From assembly GCA_007695035.1 (NCBI GenBank), contig REEO01000068.1, positions 1 through 64,000 on the forward strand: a stretch of 64,000 bases of DNA, written 5' to 3'. This document shows, in pieces, positions 19,167 through 27,533 of the stretch; position 1 is the first letter of the stretch; every line of letters starts with the position of its first letter. Both the position numbers and the translations under genes were made by a program. Source of the stretch: Saprospirales bacterium. Lineage in GTDB: Bacteria; Bacteroidota; Bacteroidia; Chitinophagales; Saprospiraceae. The notes beneath the pieces were generated by a model. The model did not search any database, was not told where the DNA came from, and saw only the letters and a program-made list of their open reading frames with translations.

Positions 19167-20331
19167 AGGCAATTTCAGTTTTGTGCAATTTCCCGTGATT
19201 TTTGTTATTCTCCACATGTCTGCTGACACTCAGGATAATCCCGATGGAAATACAAGCAAATAAAACCGAAGTACCCCCCATACTAATGAGCGGAAGTGTG
19301 AGTCCTGTAACCGGCAGAAGATCCACCGACACGGCCATATTTAACAATGCCTGTAAAGTCAGGCTAATACTCAATCCTATGGCGACGATTGCTCCGAAAG
19401 CCTTCGGGCTGTTGGTCACCAAGCCTATGCATCTGAAGAACAAAAACATAAAGGCTCCCAAAACTGCAAAGCCGCCTATCAATCCATACTCCTCTACTAT
19501 TATTGCATAAATGAAGTCGGCATAAGGCGAGGGCAGGAAATTACGCTGGATGCTGTTTCCCGGGCCCAATCCAGTCCAGCCGCCCTCAGCAATGGCAATT
19601 TTCGCCTGGTCAATTTGGTAATTGTCTCCGGTGCCATACAAAAATCCGGATATTCTGTTGGCCCAGGTTTCTGCCCTTACGAATTCGGGGAAATAGGCTC
19701 CCCAGAACACCAGCATCAGGCCAATGACCACGCCAATTGCGATCATGGATGCCAACAACTTTAAGTTGACCTGCCCGATAAACATCATGGTGAAGCAGGT
19801 AGCAAACAACATGGCTGCCGTTGACAAATCCGCCGGTGCTATTAGCGCGCACACTACCATCACGGGAAATAAAATGGGCATAAATGCAGACCTAAAGTCT
19901 TTTGTGCATTGCCGGTTAAGTGATAGTTGTGCTGCCAGGTAAAGAATCAGCGCCAATTTGGCCAGATCCGAAGTTTGGAAGGTTATATCCAACAAAGGCA
20001 CCATCAGCCATCTTCTTGCTCCGTTGATCTCTACCCCATGCGTCATGGTTATGAGCAATAGAAATATAGAGAAATACAAGAGCACACCCGAAAACCGTGC
20101 GAAAGTCATGTAGTGCAACCGGTAGCAGATATAGGTAAACATAAGTCCTATCAACAAGACCGTACTGTGCTTCATCAGGTAAAACTCCGTATTGCCACCG
20201 CGCGACATGTGCGCGAGACTACCCGAGGCGCTGTACACCACGAGCACAGATGCGATGGGAAGGATACACATGGCGAGCCAAATGTATTTTTCCCCTCTTA
20301 AAAATCTGTATAAATTTCTCGCAGCCGTCAT
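19150..20331 (-). CDS. ftsW: Septal peptidoglycan glycosyltransferase FtsW (SEDS family)
   Basis: The 393-residue membrane protein has about ten transmembrane segments and the SEDS motifs RRWLMVPLLDITFQTSDLAK and, near the end, TGLTLPLISMGGTSVLFACI. FtsW polymerises lipid II with its partner transpeptidase FtsI during septation. It begins three bases after the mraY stop. murD, which usually separates mraY and ftsW, is not there. The hydrophilic C-terminal tail (KNHGKLHKTEIAYENTD) overlaps the murG start. Confidence 0.95.
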   Translation of the reverse strand: MTAARNLYRFLRGEKYIWLAMCILPIASVLVVYSASGSLAHMSRGGNTEFYLMKHSTVLLIGLMFTYICYRLHYMTFARFSGVLLYFSIFLLLITMTHGVEINGARRWLMVPLLDITFQTSDLAKLALILYLAAQLSLNRQCTKDFRSAFMPILFPVMVVCALIAPADLSTAAMLFATCFTMMFIGQVNLKLLASMIAIGVVIGLMLVFWGAYFPEFVRAETWANRISGFLYGTGDNYQIDQAKIAIAEGGWTGLGPGNSIQRNFLPSPYADFIYAIIVEEYGLIGGFAVLGAFMFLFFRCIGLVTNSPKAFGAIVAIGLSISLTLQALLNMAVSVDLLPVTGLTLPLISMGGTSVLFACISIGIILSVSRHVENNKNHGKLHKTEIAYENTD

Positions 20332-20334
20332 TAT

Positions 20335-21594
20335 CTATCTGATCTTAAGTGTTATTACAGTTATTACTGCCAGCAGCACACCGACAATCCAAAATCTGGT
20401 CACAATTTGTGACTCGTGCATTCCCTGTTTTTGGAAATGGTGGTGAAGCGGGGCCATGAGGAACACCCTCTTACCCACTCCGTATCTCTTCTTGGTATAT
20501 TTGAACCACGCCACCTGTATGATGACGGATAGATTTTCAATCAGGAATATCCCGCATAAAATGGGGATTAGGAGTTCTTTTCTCAAGATGATCGCCAGGG
20601 AAGCAATGATAGCTCCAATGGTCAGTGAGCCTGTATCTCCCATGAAAATTTTGGCAGGGTAGGCATTGTACCAGAGGAATCCGATACACGCACCGATAAA
20701 AGCAGCACTAAAGACCACCAACTCTCCCGAAAAGGGCAGGTACAAAATACTGAGATAGTCGGCGAAAATATTGTGGCCGGATACGTAGGCAAAAACCCCG
20801 AGTATGGCACCCGCTATTGCAGAAACTCCAGCGGCTAATCCATCCAGGCCATCAGTCAGGTTTGCAGCATTGGAAACGGCTGTGACAATAAAAATAACCA
20901 GTATGACAAATAAAATATCGGAGATCTTCGCTGCATTGTCACCCGCAAAGGCAACCAACCCTTTATAATCAAGGTTATTCCCCTTGAAAAAAGGTACATT
21001 GGTCAATTTTGTCTTTGCGTATGCCATTTCCACTTGTTCAGTATTGTTAAATAGTTGGGGCCTTTCAACCACCCTGATAATTTCATAACCTTTTTCCTGG
21101 GCTGTTTCCAGGCTGACTCGAACCACTATATCCTGATGAGCCAGCATGACCACTCCCACTATCAGGCCAAGTCCAACCTGGCCTATTACTTTCAATTTCC
21201 CGCTCAAACCCTTTTTTTTCCCTTTGAAGACCTTGATATAATCATCGGCAAAGCCAATGACGGCCATCCAACAGGTCACCAACAGCATGAGCTGGATGTA
21301 AATATTGGTGAGATCTGCCAGAAGAAGTGTCGGAACCAAAATGCCCAGGACAATGATCAAGCCCCCCATGGTGGGAGTACCCTCCTTTTCCTTTTGGCCT
21401 TCCAGTCCGAGGTCTCTGACCGATTCACCTATTTGTTTGCGTTTCAAAAATTTTATGATCCTGCTTCCAAAGACCATTGATATGATCAGGGAGATGATTA
21501 TTGCTAAACCCGCCCTGAATGTCAAGAATCGAAAGAGCCCTGTTCCGGGCAAATCGACATTTTTTTCCAAGAATTCAAAAAAGTGGTACAACAT
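20335..21594 (-). CDS. mraY: Phospho-N-acetylmuramoyl-pentapeptide transferase MraY
   Basis: MraY transfers phospho-MurNAc-pentapeptide to undecaprenyl phosphate, forming lipid I. I chose the ATG at 21594 (MLYHFFEFLEKN, 419 residues) over a GTG two codons upstream. Visible motifs are EGTPTMGG (about 71-78), the catalytic DDYIKV (117-122), NLTDGLDGLAAG (about 245-256), GDTGSLTIG, and the C-terminal MAPLHHHFQKQG. It is longer than the 360-residue E. coli enzyme because of an insertion around residues 165-215, a usual Bacteroidota feature. The gap to murE is 115 bases. Confidence 0.96.
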   Translation of the reverse strand: MLYHFFEFLEKNVDLPGTGLFRFLTFRAGLAIIISLIISMVFGSRIIKFLKRKQIGESVRDLGLEGQKEKEGTPTMGGLIIVLGILVPTLLLADLTNIYIQLMLLVTCWMAVIGFADDYIKVFKGKKKGLSGKLKVIGQVGLGLIVGVVMLAHQDIVVRVSLETAQEKGYEIIRVVERPQLFNNTEQVEMAYAKTKLTNVPFFKGNNLDYKGLVAFAGDNAAKISDILFVILVIFIVTAVSNAANLTDGLDGLAAGVSAIAGAILGVFAYVSGHNIFADYLSILYLPFSGELVVFSAAFIGACIGFLWYNAYPAKIFMGDTGSLTIGAIIASLAIILRKELLIPILCGIFLIENLSVIIQVAWFKYTKKRYGVGKRVFLMAPLHHHFQKQGMHESQIVTRFWIVGVLLAVITVITLKIR

Positions 21595-21709
21595 TTGCAC
21601 TGTGTTAGAACAGAAAGCAGCCGGTCACCGGAAAAAGTTCCAACCAATCTTCTCGGCAACCGAGCTGCATCTGTTTACCAACCTGAAATTGATATAAAAA
21701 CCTACCTCT

Positions 21710-23170
21710 TCACTCTGCGCGGCTGATTACAGCCTTGCGAGCAACTTCTTTATCGTCAAAGGGAACTTTTTCCCCGTTGATGTCTTGATATTTTTCGTGC
21801 CCCTTTCCGGCTACGAGTACTATGTCGTCTTTTCCGGCCAACTGACAGGCCACCTTTATGGCCTCCTGTCTGGAGCTTATTTTTCTCACTTTGAACACCT
21901 CCACACTTTCGACTCCCGCAGCTACATCTTCGATAATCGCCACTGGGTCTTCGGTTCTCGGATTGTCTGAAGTGATGATTACTTCGTCTGCAATCCTGGA
22001 GGCTATCCTACCCATTTCCGGTCTTTTTGACACATCCCTGTCTCCACCGCAACCAAAAACCACAAATAGTTTTTGATCCATTCTCTTCATTCCGGCCAGT
22101 GCACTCAGTACTTTTTCAAGTGCGTCCGGGCTGTGTGCATAATCCACAAAGACCGCAGGTTTTCCACTCAATTTGTGGACCCTTTCCAATCTGCCCTCCG
22201 GAGCCTTTAGCGCACTCATGGCGGTCAACAGCTCCATTTCCTCGAATCCCATCATTATCCCTGAGGCGTAAACCCCCAGCAAATTGTAGGCATTGTAGGC
22301 CCCAGTCAGCAGGAAGTGAATGGAGTGGCCATTGATTTCAAGTTGCAAGCCTTCTATGCTGTTCTCCACCACTTTCGCTTTGTAATCCGCGTTTCGGTAG
22401 AGACCGTAACTCACTTTTTTTGCCCTACAATTCTGAAGCATCACATTTCCGTTCCGGTCATCCACATTCGTCAGTGCAAAGGCATCGGGCTCCAAATCAT
22501 CAAAGAGCTTCTTTTTGGCGTAGAGATATGATTTAAAATCTCCGTGGTAGTCGAGATGATCGTGGGACAGATTGGTGAAAATCGCCCCAGCGAACCGGAC
22601 CCCAAAAGTCCTTTCCTGATCAAGTGCGTGTGAACTGACTTCCATGAAGGCATATTCACATCCCGACTCCACCATTCGCCTCAAAAGTCCATTCAGTTCC
22701 CTTGGGTCGGGGGTGGTATGCGTTGCGGCATCCTCCTCATTCCCAATGAGATTTCTGTTCGTAGAAATGAGCCCGCATCGGTATCCCAACTCCGTAAACA
22801 GATTGTGAAGCAGCGTTGCAACCGTGGTTTTGCCATTGGTACCTGTCACCCCTATCAGGTTAATTTCCCTGGAGGGATTTTCGTACAGATTACAGGCCAT
22901 TTCAGCCCATGCTTTTCTCGAGGATTTCACCTTAAAAAGGGTGACATCCTCTGGGAGCGAAACTTCCCGCTGGGCGACCACAGCTTTTGCGCCATTTTTC
23001 AGGGCCTGATCAATAAATTCATGCCCATCCACTTTGCTGCCCTCAATGGCCACGAAACAATCTCCGGGACCAACCGACCGAGAATCGATGTAGAGATTTT
23101 TAACCTCCACTTCTCGATTTCCGCTGACAACGACCGGGCGGACTTTCTTGAGCAAATCCCTGACTTTCAT
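21710..23170 (-). CDS. murE: UDP-N-acetylmuramoyl-tripeptide synthetase MurE
   Basis: The 486-residue Mur ligase adds the third amino acid of the stem peptide. The ATP loop GVTGTNGKTTVATLL is at residues 107-121 and the middle-domain signature THTTPDPRELNGLL near 155. DNPR lies at about 402-405, inside a segment ending RTEDP; in this family it marks meso-diaminopimelate specificity, so meso-DAP peptidoglycan is expected. It lies 27 bases after ftsI. It is the only Mur ligase found in this dcw cluster. Confidence 0.96.
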   Translation of the reverse strand: MKVRDLLKKVRPVVVSGNREVEVKNLYIDSRSVGPGDCFVAIEGSKVDGHEFIDQALKNGAKAVVAQREVSLPEDVTLFKVKSSRKAWAEMACNLYENPSREINLIGVTGTNGKTTVATLLHNLFTELGYRCGLISTNRNLIGNEEDAATHTTPDPRELNGLLRRMVESGCEYAFMEVSSHALDQERTFGVRFAGAIFTNLSHDHLDYHGDFKSYLYAKKKLFDDLEPDAFALTNVDDRNGNVMLQNCRAKKVSYGLYRNADYKAKVVENSIEGLQLEINGHSIHFLLTGAYNAYNLLGVYASGIMMGFEEMELLTAMSALKAPEGRLERVHKLSGKPAVFVDYAHSPDALEKVLSALAGMKRMDQKLFVVFGCGGDRDVSKRPEMGRIASRIADEVIITSDNPRTEDPVAIIEDVAAGVESVEVFKVRKISSRQEAIKVACQLAGKDDIVLVAGKGHEKYQDINGEKVPFDDKEVARKAVISRAE

Positions 23171-23197
23171 AAACCTGGGTAGTATTTCAAAGAACTT

Positions 23198-25318
23198 TTA
23201 AATATCCAGTCTAATACTAATATTTTTATTTTCAACACTTGAACCCGGCGGAACAGATTGCTCTATCACTCTGCCGTAGCCGTTTGCGCTGACCTCCAGG
23301 CCTGCGCGTTCAAGCGCGTACAATGCATCTCTCAACCCCATCCCCACAACATTGGGGACCGTATTTTCACTGACTCTCCTCGTTCGGAGTTTTGTCCCTA
23401 CTTCCTGATCGGGCATTATCACTACGAACTCAGCGCCCTGATCCATGACCGGGAATCGCCCCATCGAATTAAAGAGGTATCGAAACTCCTCTGCTTTTCC
23501 CACCTGCCAAAAGGGGTAGGAAGCCATTCCTGTCTCACTTGCAAACTCTGCGAGCTCCATCCGGTGATCACCGGGCTGGATGGCTCTTATCCTTTGCACT
23601 ATTTCTCTGAAAACCGGTCCTGCCACCGTACCGCCATAAAAGCCATTTTCCCTGGGCTCTGAGATCAGCACTATGCAGGTGTATTCAGGGTTGTCGGCGG
23701 GAAAAAACCCGGCAAAACTCGATTGGTACAGGGTTCTTTCTCGGTTGACATCTGTATAGTTAATCTGCGATGTTCCGGTTTTTCCAGCAATTGGATAGCC
23801 ATCGATTCTCGCCCGTCTTCCCGTTCCATTCTCAACCACTCCAACCAGCAGGTCTTTCACCTTTTCAATGGTTTCGCGGCTAGCGATGGAAGCATCCAGC
23901 ACCTCCGGTTTAAACTTTCTAATTGACCTGCCATCTCGTTGTAATTCGAGGACCAGTTGCGGTCTCATCATTTTTCCGTTGTTGGCCACTGCATTGTAAA
24001 AAGTCAACATTTGCAGTGGTGTCAGCGAGAGCTCATAACCAAAAGACATCCAGGGGAGGGAAAGACAAGACCAATTGGCCGAAACATCTCCTGCGTCTTT
24101 GATGTATGGTTTGGCCTCCCCTGCCAGTTCGATACCGGTCATTTTATCCAGACCAAAATTTTTGAGCCTGGAAATAAAGGCCTCCTCTCTATTGGTTTGG
24201 CTGTATCGCTCTACAGCCAATTTTGCGATCCCCACATTGGAGGACATCTCAAAAGACTCGCGCACCGAGGTCAATTCGAGATCATGTGGTTCGGAGTCCC
24301 TCAATATTCTGTTGCAAATCCTGGTTTGGCCCCTATTCAGATCCACTTTTTCGTCCAGGGAAACCAGTCCGTCTTCCAGCATTACCATAATGGAGGGAAG
24401 CTTGAAGAGAGAACCTGGCTCTATTAGCGATCCTATGGCGTGGTTATACGATTCAACCAATATGCCATTCTTGCGCTCGAGATTTGAAATGGCGACAATT
24501 TCACCGGTTTCGGTTCGCATGACCACTGCCACACCCATCCGGGCCCGGTGGTGTTCCATCCCCCTTTTCAGCGCGTTGTGCACCACATCCTGAATATCGG
24601 TATCGATGGTGGTAATTACATCCGCCCCTCTTTGGGGATTGGGTGCAGAGATATCACCCATCGGCACCCAGTTGGCGCCGGAAATTCGCTGTAGCACCCT
24701 CTCGCCCCTCTCACCTCTCAAGTAATCGTCAAAGGCGGCTTCCAATCCCACATTTGGCGCATTCGGTCTGTCTAGGCCAATGGTTCTGGATGCAAGCGAT
24801 TGAAAGGGTTTTACGCGTCTGCTTTTCCGCTCGACTATCAAACCACCTCTGAATTGCCCCCTTCTCAGTATGGGAAATTCGCTTATCCTCTTCATCTCGT
24901 CAAAAGTGGCATTGCGCTTTAACAACAAGTACCTGTTGCCCGCATTGCGATTCGATATCAGGTGATTTCGATAGGCTGTTTGGCTTTTTGCCGGATTCAC
25001 ATACCGTGAGAGGTGCCAGGCCAGAGAATCGACTTCGGACAAAAAAGTTCTGTCGTCCAAGGCCTGGGTATTGAGATCCATTCGTATGTCAAAGAACTGA
25101 AGTGAAGTTGCAAGGGGGAATCTATTAACACTCAATATATCTCCCCTGTCACCTTCGGTATTAACTGTTTTTATATAGAGCCTTTCGGCCTGGGCCCTCC
25201 AGTGAGAACCCTCAATCAAACTCACTTTTACCAACTGGAAAGCGATGAGGAATGCAAAGAGGATAAATCCAATAGCTACCAGATAGACCCTCAGAAGAAG
25301 CACTTTCCTTTTATCCAT
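23198..25318 (-). CDS. ftsI: Septal transpeptidase FtsI (penicillin-binding protein) with C-terminal PASTA domain
   Basis: The 706-residue class B penicillin-binding protein cross-links septal peptidoglycan. It has an N-terminal membrane helix (about 9-30), a dimerisation/pedestal domain, and a transpeptidase domain with Ser303 of SLFK, the SSN triad (EMSSNVGIAKL) and KTG (GYPIAGKTGTSQ). The last 60 residues (NTVPNVVGMGLRDALYALER and onward) form one PASTA domain. I start at ATG 25318, which overlaps the ftsL stop as TGATG; a GTG one codon upstream is also possible. Length is at the high end because of PASTA, which is common for FtsI in Bacteroidota. Confidence 0.95.
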   Translation of the reverse strand: MDKRKVLLLRVYLVAIGFILFAFLIAFQLVKVSLIEGSHWRAQAERLYIKTVNTEGDRGDILSVNRFPLATSLQFFDIRMDLNTQALDDRTFLSEVDSLAWHLSRYVNPAKSQTAYRNHLISNRNAGNRYLLLKRNATFDEMKRISEFPILRRGQFRGGLIVERKSRRVKPFQSLASRTIGLDRPNAPNVGLEAAFDDYLRGERGERVLQRISGANWVPMGDISAPNPQRGADVITTIDTDIQDVVHNALKRGMEHHRARMGVAVVMRTETGEIVAISNLERKNGILVESYNHAIGSLIEPGSLFKLPSIMVMLEDGLVSLDEKVDLNRGQTRICNRILRDSEPHDLELTSVRESFEMSSNVGIAKLAVERYSQTNREEAFISRLKNFGLDKMTGIELAGEAKPYIKDAGDVSANWSCLSLPWMSFGYELSLTPLQMLTFYNAVANNGKMMRPQLVLELQRDGRSIRKFKPEVLDASIASRETIEKVKDLLVGVVENGTGRRARIDGYPIAGKTGTSQINYTDVNRERTLYQSSFAGFFPADNPEYTCIVLISEPRENGFYGGTVAGPVFREIVQRIRAIQPGDHRMELAEFASETGMASYPFWQVGKAEEFRYLFNSMGRFPVMDQGAEFVVIMPDQEVGTKLRTRRVSENTVPNVVGMGLRDALYALERAGLEVSANGYGRVIEQSVPPGSSVENKNISIRLDI

Positions 25319-25671
25319 CACTTACCTCTGTTTTTTCCTACTTCAATAATCACAGGCGTCCTGCCCGTCCACTTCAGGTCAGCAGGTGCTACTCGCTCAG
25401 CCACTTGTGAGCGTGTCGATGAGTACATCCAGTCCGCATTGAGCGAAGTGTACTCCCATTTCATTTCAACCAGTTCGGCCTGCAGATGCTGGATGCTCCG
25501 AACCTTCTTCTCTGCCTGATGGGCAGAAAAAACATATATAGCACAAAGGAAAATCACCAGGTAGATGAAGGGCAGCTTTGCAAACCATCGCTCAGCTCTT
25601 GTCATCGGAGACTTTTCATCGCCGTTTTGAGGCGAGTCGTCCATAGTGGTTGTGATGTTGTCGTAATTCAT
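25318..25671 (-). CDS. FtsL-like division protein
   Basis: The 117-residue bitopic protein has a short cytoplasmic N-terminus and one membrane helix (about 34-50, LPFIYLVIFLCAIYVFSAH). A periplasmic coiled-coil-prone stretch (AEKKVRSIQHLQAELVEMKW) follows, then a short tail. The position between rsmH and ftsI and the topology match FtsL, which forms a complex with FtsQ and DivIC/FtsB and regulates FtsW-FtsI. It overlaps rsmH by four bases (ATGA) and ftsI by one base (TGATG). Sequence conservation is too low for certainty, so no symbol is given. Confidence 0.82.
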   Translation of the reverse strand: MNYDNITTTMDDSPQNGDEKSPMTRAERWFAKLPFIYLVIFLCAIYVFSAHQAEKKVRSIQHLQAELVEMKWEYTSLNADWMYSSTRSQVAERVAPADLKWTGRTPVIIEVGKNRGK

Positions 25672-26564
25672 ATTCTCTCTGCTATTCTCAGTTTCGCACT
25701 CCTTGACCTGGGATTTCTCTCGATCTCCTCTTCGGCCGGAGTAATTGGTTTATTGTTAATCTTTTTAAATGGAGTCATCGGGACTCCGTATTCGTCTTTT
25801 TGGATTCGGCCGGATGCATTGCCGGCTCGGATGAAATTCTTGACCATTCGGTCTTCCAGTGAGTGATAGCTAATAACCGAAAGTCTCCCACCGGTTTTTA
25901 AATGCTCAGCGGTTGAACCCAGCGCCTCTTCCAGGGCTTGCATTTCGCGGTTGACCGCAATTCTCAGCGCCTGAAAAAACTGGGAGAGGTATCTGTTCCT
26001 CGGCCCCCTAATAATCGGGTCCACCAATTCCACCAGTTCAGCGCTCATTTTCAGTGGTCGCGATTTTCGACCTTTTGCGATTTCGGCGGCCAGGGTTTTG
26101 GAGTTTCGTATTTCACCGTATTTGCTGAAAATTGAAACCAGCTCCCCTTCAGACCATTCGTTCAAAATGTCGGCTGCGGTCAGGTCCAGTCCCTTGTTCA
26201 TCCGCATATCGAGCGGCCCGTCGTACTTGTGGGAAAATCCCTTTTCGGGCCGGTCGATTTGGTGAGATGACAATCCGAGGTCTGCCAAAATCCCATCAAC
26301 TTTTTCCAATCCCAAAAACGTGAGCCAGGCCGGAAAAAACCGAAAGTTGGCACCAACCAGTCTAAATCTCGGGTCGGCAATTGCATTTTTCGCAGAATCT
26401 GCATCCTGATCAAAAGCTATTAACAAGCCGTCATCCCCCAGCCTTTCCAAAATGGCTGCCGAGTGTCCGCCCCCACCGAAAGTCAGGTCCAGATAAATCC
26501 CATCGGGAACAATTTCCAGCCCCTCTATCGACTCCTTTAACAAAACCGGTTCGTGGTACGCCAT
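25668..26564 (-). CDS. rsmH: 16S rRNA (cytosine1402-N4)-methyltransferase RsmH (MraW)
   Basis: The 298-residue enzyme methylates N4 of C1402 in the 16S rRNA decoding centre using S-adenosylmethionine. The start MAYHEPVLLKESIEGL is typical. The SAM motif LTFGGGGHSAAIL lies around 27-39, and the family signatures GLSSHQIDRPEKGFSHK, FFQALRIAVNREMQALEEAL and VISYHSLEDRMVKNF follow. The ATG at 26564 overlaps the mraZ stop (TGATG), so translation is probably coupled; a GTG one codon earlier is the alternative. It is the second gene of the dcw cluster. Confidence 0.97.
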   Translation of the reverse strand: MAYHEPVLLKESIEGLEIVPDGIYLDLTFGGGGHSAAILERLGDDGLLIAFDQDADSAKNAIADPRFRLVGANFRFFPAWLTFLGLEKVDGILADLGLSSHQIDRPEKGFSHKYDGPLDMRMNKGLDLTAADILNEWSEGELVSIFSKYGEIRNSKTLAAEIAKGRKSRPLKMSAELVELVDPIIRGPRNRYLSQFFQALRIAVNREMQALEEALGSTAEHLKTGGRLSVISYHSLEDRMVKNFIRAGNASGRIQKDEYGVPMTPFKKINNKPITPAEEEIERNPRSRSAKLRIAERI

Positions 26565-27031
26565 CACTCATCTTCATCCTTTTCAAAACTCGGTTTGCCC
26601 AGCACTTCCTCTGCCAGGGCCGAGAGATCTGCCGGCTCTTCCGCCAGCAGCTTATTGTAATTCTCAGGAGACCAAAGCTCAATTCTGTCGTTCAGGGGCG
26701 AGAGAATAACCTCCTTTGCTATGCCCGCAAACTCAAGCTGTCTCTTGCTGAGAAGAATTCTATCCGCACTATCAAGAGAAACCAAAGTGGCACCTCTGAA
26801 AAAATACCTGAGAAATTCGCGCTCTTTCCTGTTGTACACATTCAATTGCTCTACCTGCTTCACAATCTTATCCCAGGTCACTTTTTCATAGAGCATGAGA
26901 CATTTCTCAAACCCCCTGTGAATGACAAAGTCATAGGAACCCTTCCCCTCCATCTGCCGTATAAGCTGAGATGGAAGCCTCAATCGACCCTTTGAGTCGA
27001 GCTTACATTCATATTCACCAAAAAATGGCAT
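26564..27031 (-). CDS. mraZ: Transcriptional regulator MraZ
   Basis: The 155-residue protein carries two SpoVT-AbrB-like DNA-binding motifs. The first is in residues 6-50, with SKGRLRLPSQLIRQ, and the second around 80-125, with DSADRILLSKRQLEFAGI. MraZ represses its own operon by binding repeated TGGG-type boxes, and three such boxes with exact 10-base spacing lie just upstream (27071-27100). It is the first gene of the dcw cluster. Length matches the family (140-160). Confidence 0.96.
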   Translation of the reverse strand: MPFFGEYECKLDSKGRLRLPSQLIRQMEGKGSYDFVIHRGFEKCLMLYEKVTWDKIVKQVEQLNVYNRKEREFLRYFFRGATLVSLDSADRILLSKRQLEFAGIAKEVILSPLNDRIELWSPENYNKLLAEEPADLSALAEEVLGKPSFEKDEDE

Positions 27032-27058
27032 TTCCCACTTTGTCTTTCAAATATGATT

Positions 27059-27066
27059 CAAATGTA
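27059..27066 (-). promoter_or_regulatory. -7 promoter element of mraZ
   Basis: The reverse strand reads TACATTTG, an exact TAnnTTTG match, 28 bases upstream of the mraZ ATG. The three MraZ boxes lie directly upstream at 27071-27100 and would cover the -33 region, which fits autorepression by blocking RNA polymerase. Confidence 0.55.
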
Positions 27067-27070
27067 GATC

Positions 27071-27100
27071 AATTTCCCACATTTTACCACAAATTACCAC
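27071..27100 (-). promoter_or_regulatory. Predicted MraZ operator: three 10-base direct repeats
   Basis: On the reverse strand three consecutive 10-mers read GTGGTAATTT, GTGGTAAAAT and GTGGGAAATT. The shared GTGG(T/G)A core recurs exactly every 10 bases, one DNA turn. A fourth copy, GTGGGAAATG, covers the mraZ start codon (27029-27038). MraZ of E. coli and mollicutes is known to bind direct repeats of this kind (TGGG-like cores with about 5-base AT-rich spacers). The assignment to MraZ follows from motif, spacing and position. Confidence 0.8.
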
Positions 27101-27523
27101 AAGTTTTTTGTGAATAAACCGGAAGAAATGCTAAAAAAATCTATTACGGGGGCGATTGTAATCAAATTGATTACATATTAGAGTTTTTTTGATTATAAAG
27201 CAATTTACGGCACGCCCTTTGCAGGTAGATCAGATTGCTCCGGACTGAACCATCTAATCACCTTCAGGAAGTGGCGAATTGCAACGAATTATTTTTCAAG
27301 GTGTATCACATATATATAATACATATATGCAAAACTCCTTTCCGTGGGAAAAAAGGGGAAATGATTGCACCAAACCGGGACGATCAATCCTGCTTTTCGC
27401 CTACTGTGGCAAAGAGATGTAATAAAAAGGACTGTTTTTGGGTAATCACCCACTGCGGTGGGAAGAAATGGGAAGCGGGGACAAGCCCTGTAGTTTACTG
27501 CAGCTAACTGATAAGAAAGACTT
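27101..27523. other. Gene-free region between mraZ and the mannosyltransferase gene
   Basis: About 420 bases hold no convincing gene. A plus-strand frame at 27235-27507 (90 codons) starts with TTG at the predicted sigma-54 start. Its only internal ATG (27361) gives a 48-residue Cys-rich peptide (NKKDCFWVITHCGGKKW). Nothing about it resembles a known family. The right half contains a perfect small hairpin (CCCAC 27449-27453 with GTGGG 27458-27462), a second one (CTGTAG 27488-27493 with CTGCAG 27498-27503, one G-U pair), and a 7-bp hairpin at 27517-27533. A structured small RNA driven from 27209-27222 is possible but unproven. Confidence 0.4.
27209..27222 (+). promoter_or_regulatory. Sigma-54 (RpoN)-type promoter facing right
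   Basis: The sequence CGGCACGCCCTTTGCA contains GG at 27209-27210 and GC at 27221-27222, separated by exactly 10 bases. It also matches the wider -24/-12 consensus (GGCACG, four bases, TTGCA). Predicted transcription would start near 27234 and run right through the gene-free stretch toward, and antisense to, the end of the mannosyltransferase gene. No plus-strand gene with a convincing start follows. No enhancer-binding site was identified. Confidence 0.5.
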
Positions 27524-27533
27524 TTAAAGTCTT
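27517..27533 (-). terminator. Weak hairpin at the end of the mannosyltransferase gene
   Basis: AAGACTT (27517-27523) pairs with AAGTCTT (27527-27533) around a three-base loop that is the gene's stop codon. On the reverse strand a T-rich stretch (TCTTAT) follows, so it could be a weak terminator. On the plus strand it is followed by CCGG, not T, so it would not end a rightward transcript. Confidence 0.3.

Noticed and set aside
27235-27507. 90-codon plus-strand frame right after the sigma-54-like promoter
   Set aside because: It starts with TTG, has no family-like sequence, and its only internal ATG gives a 48-residue peptide. It is kept only as part of the gene-free region description.
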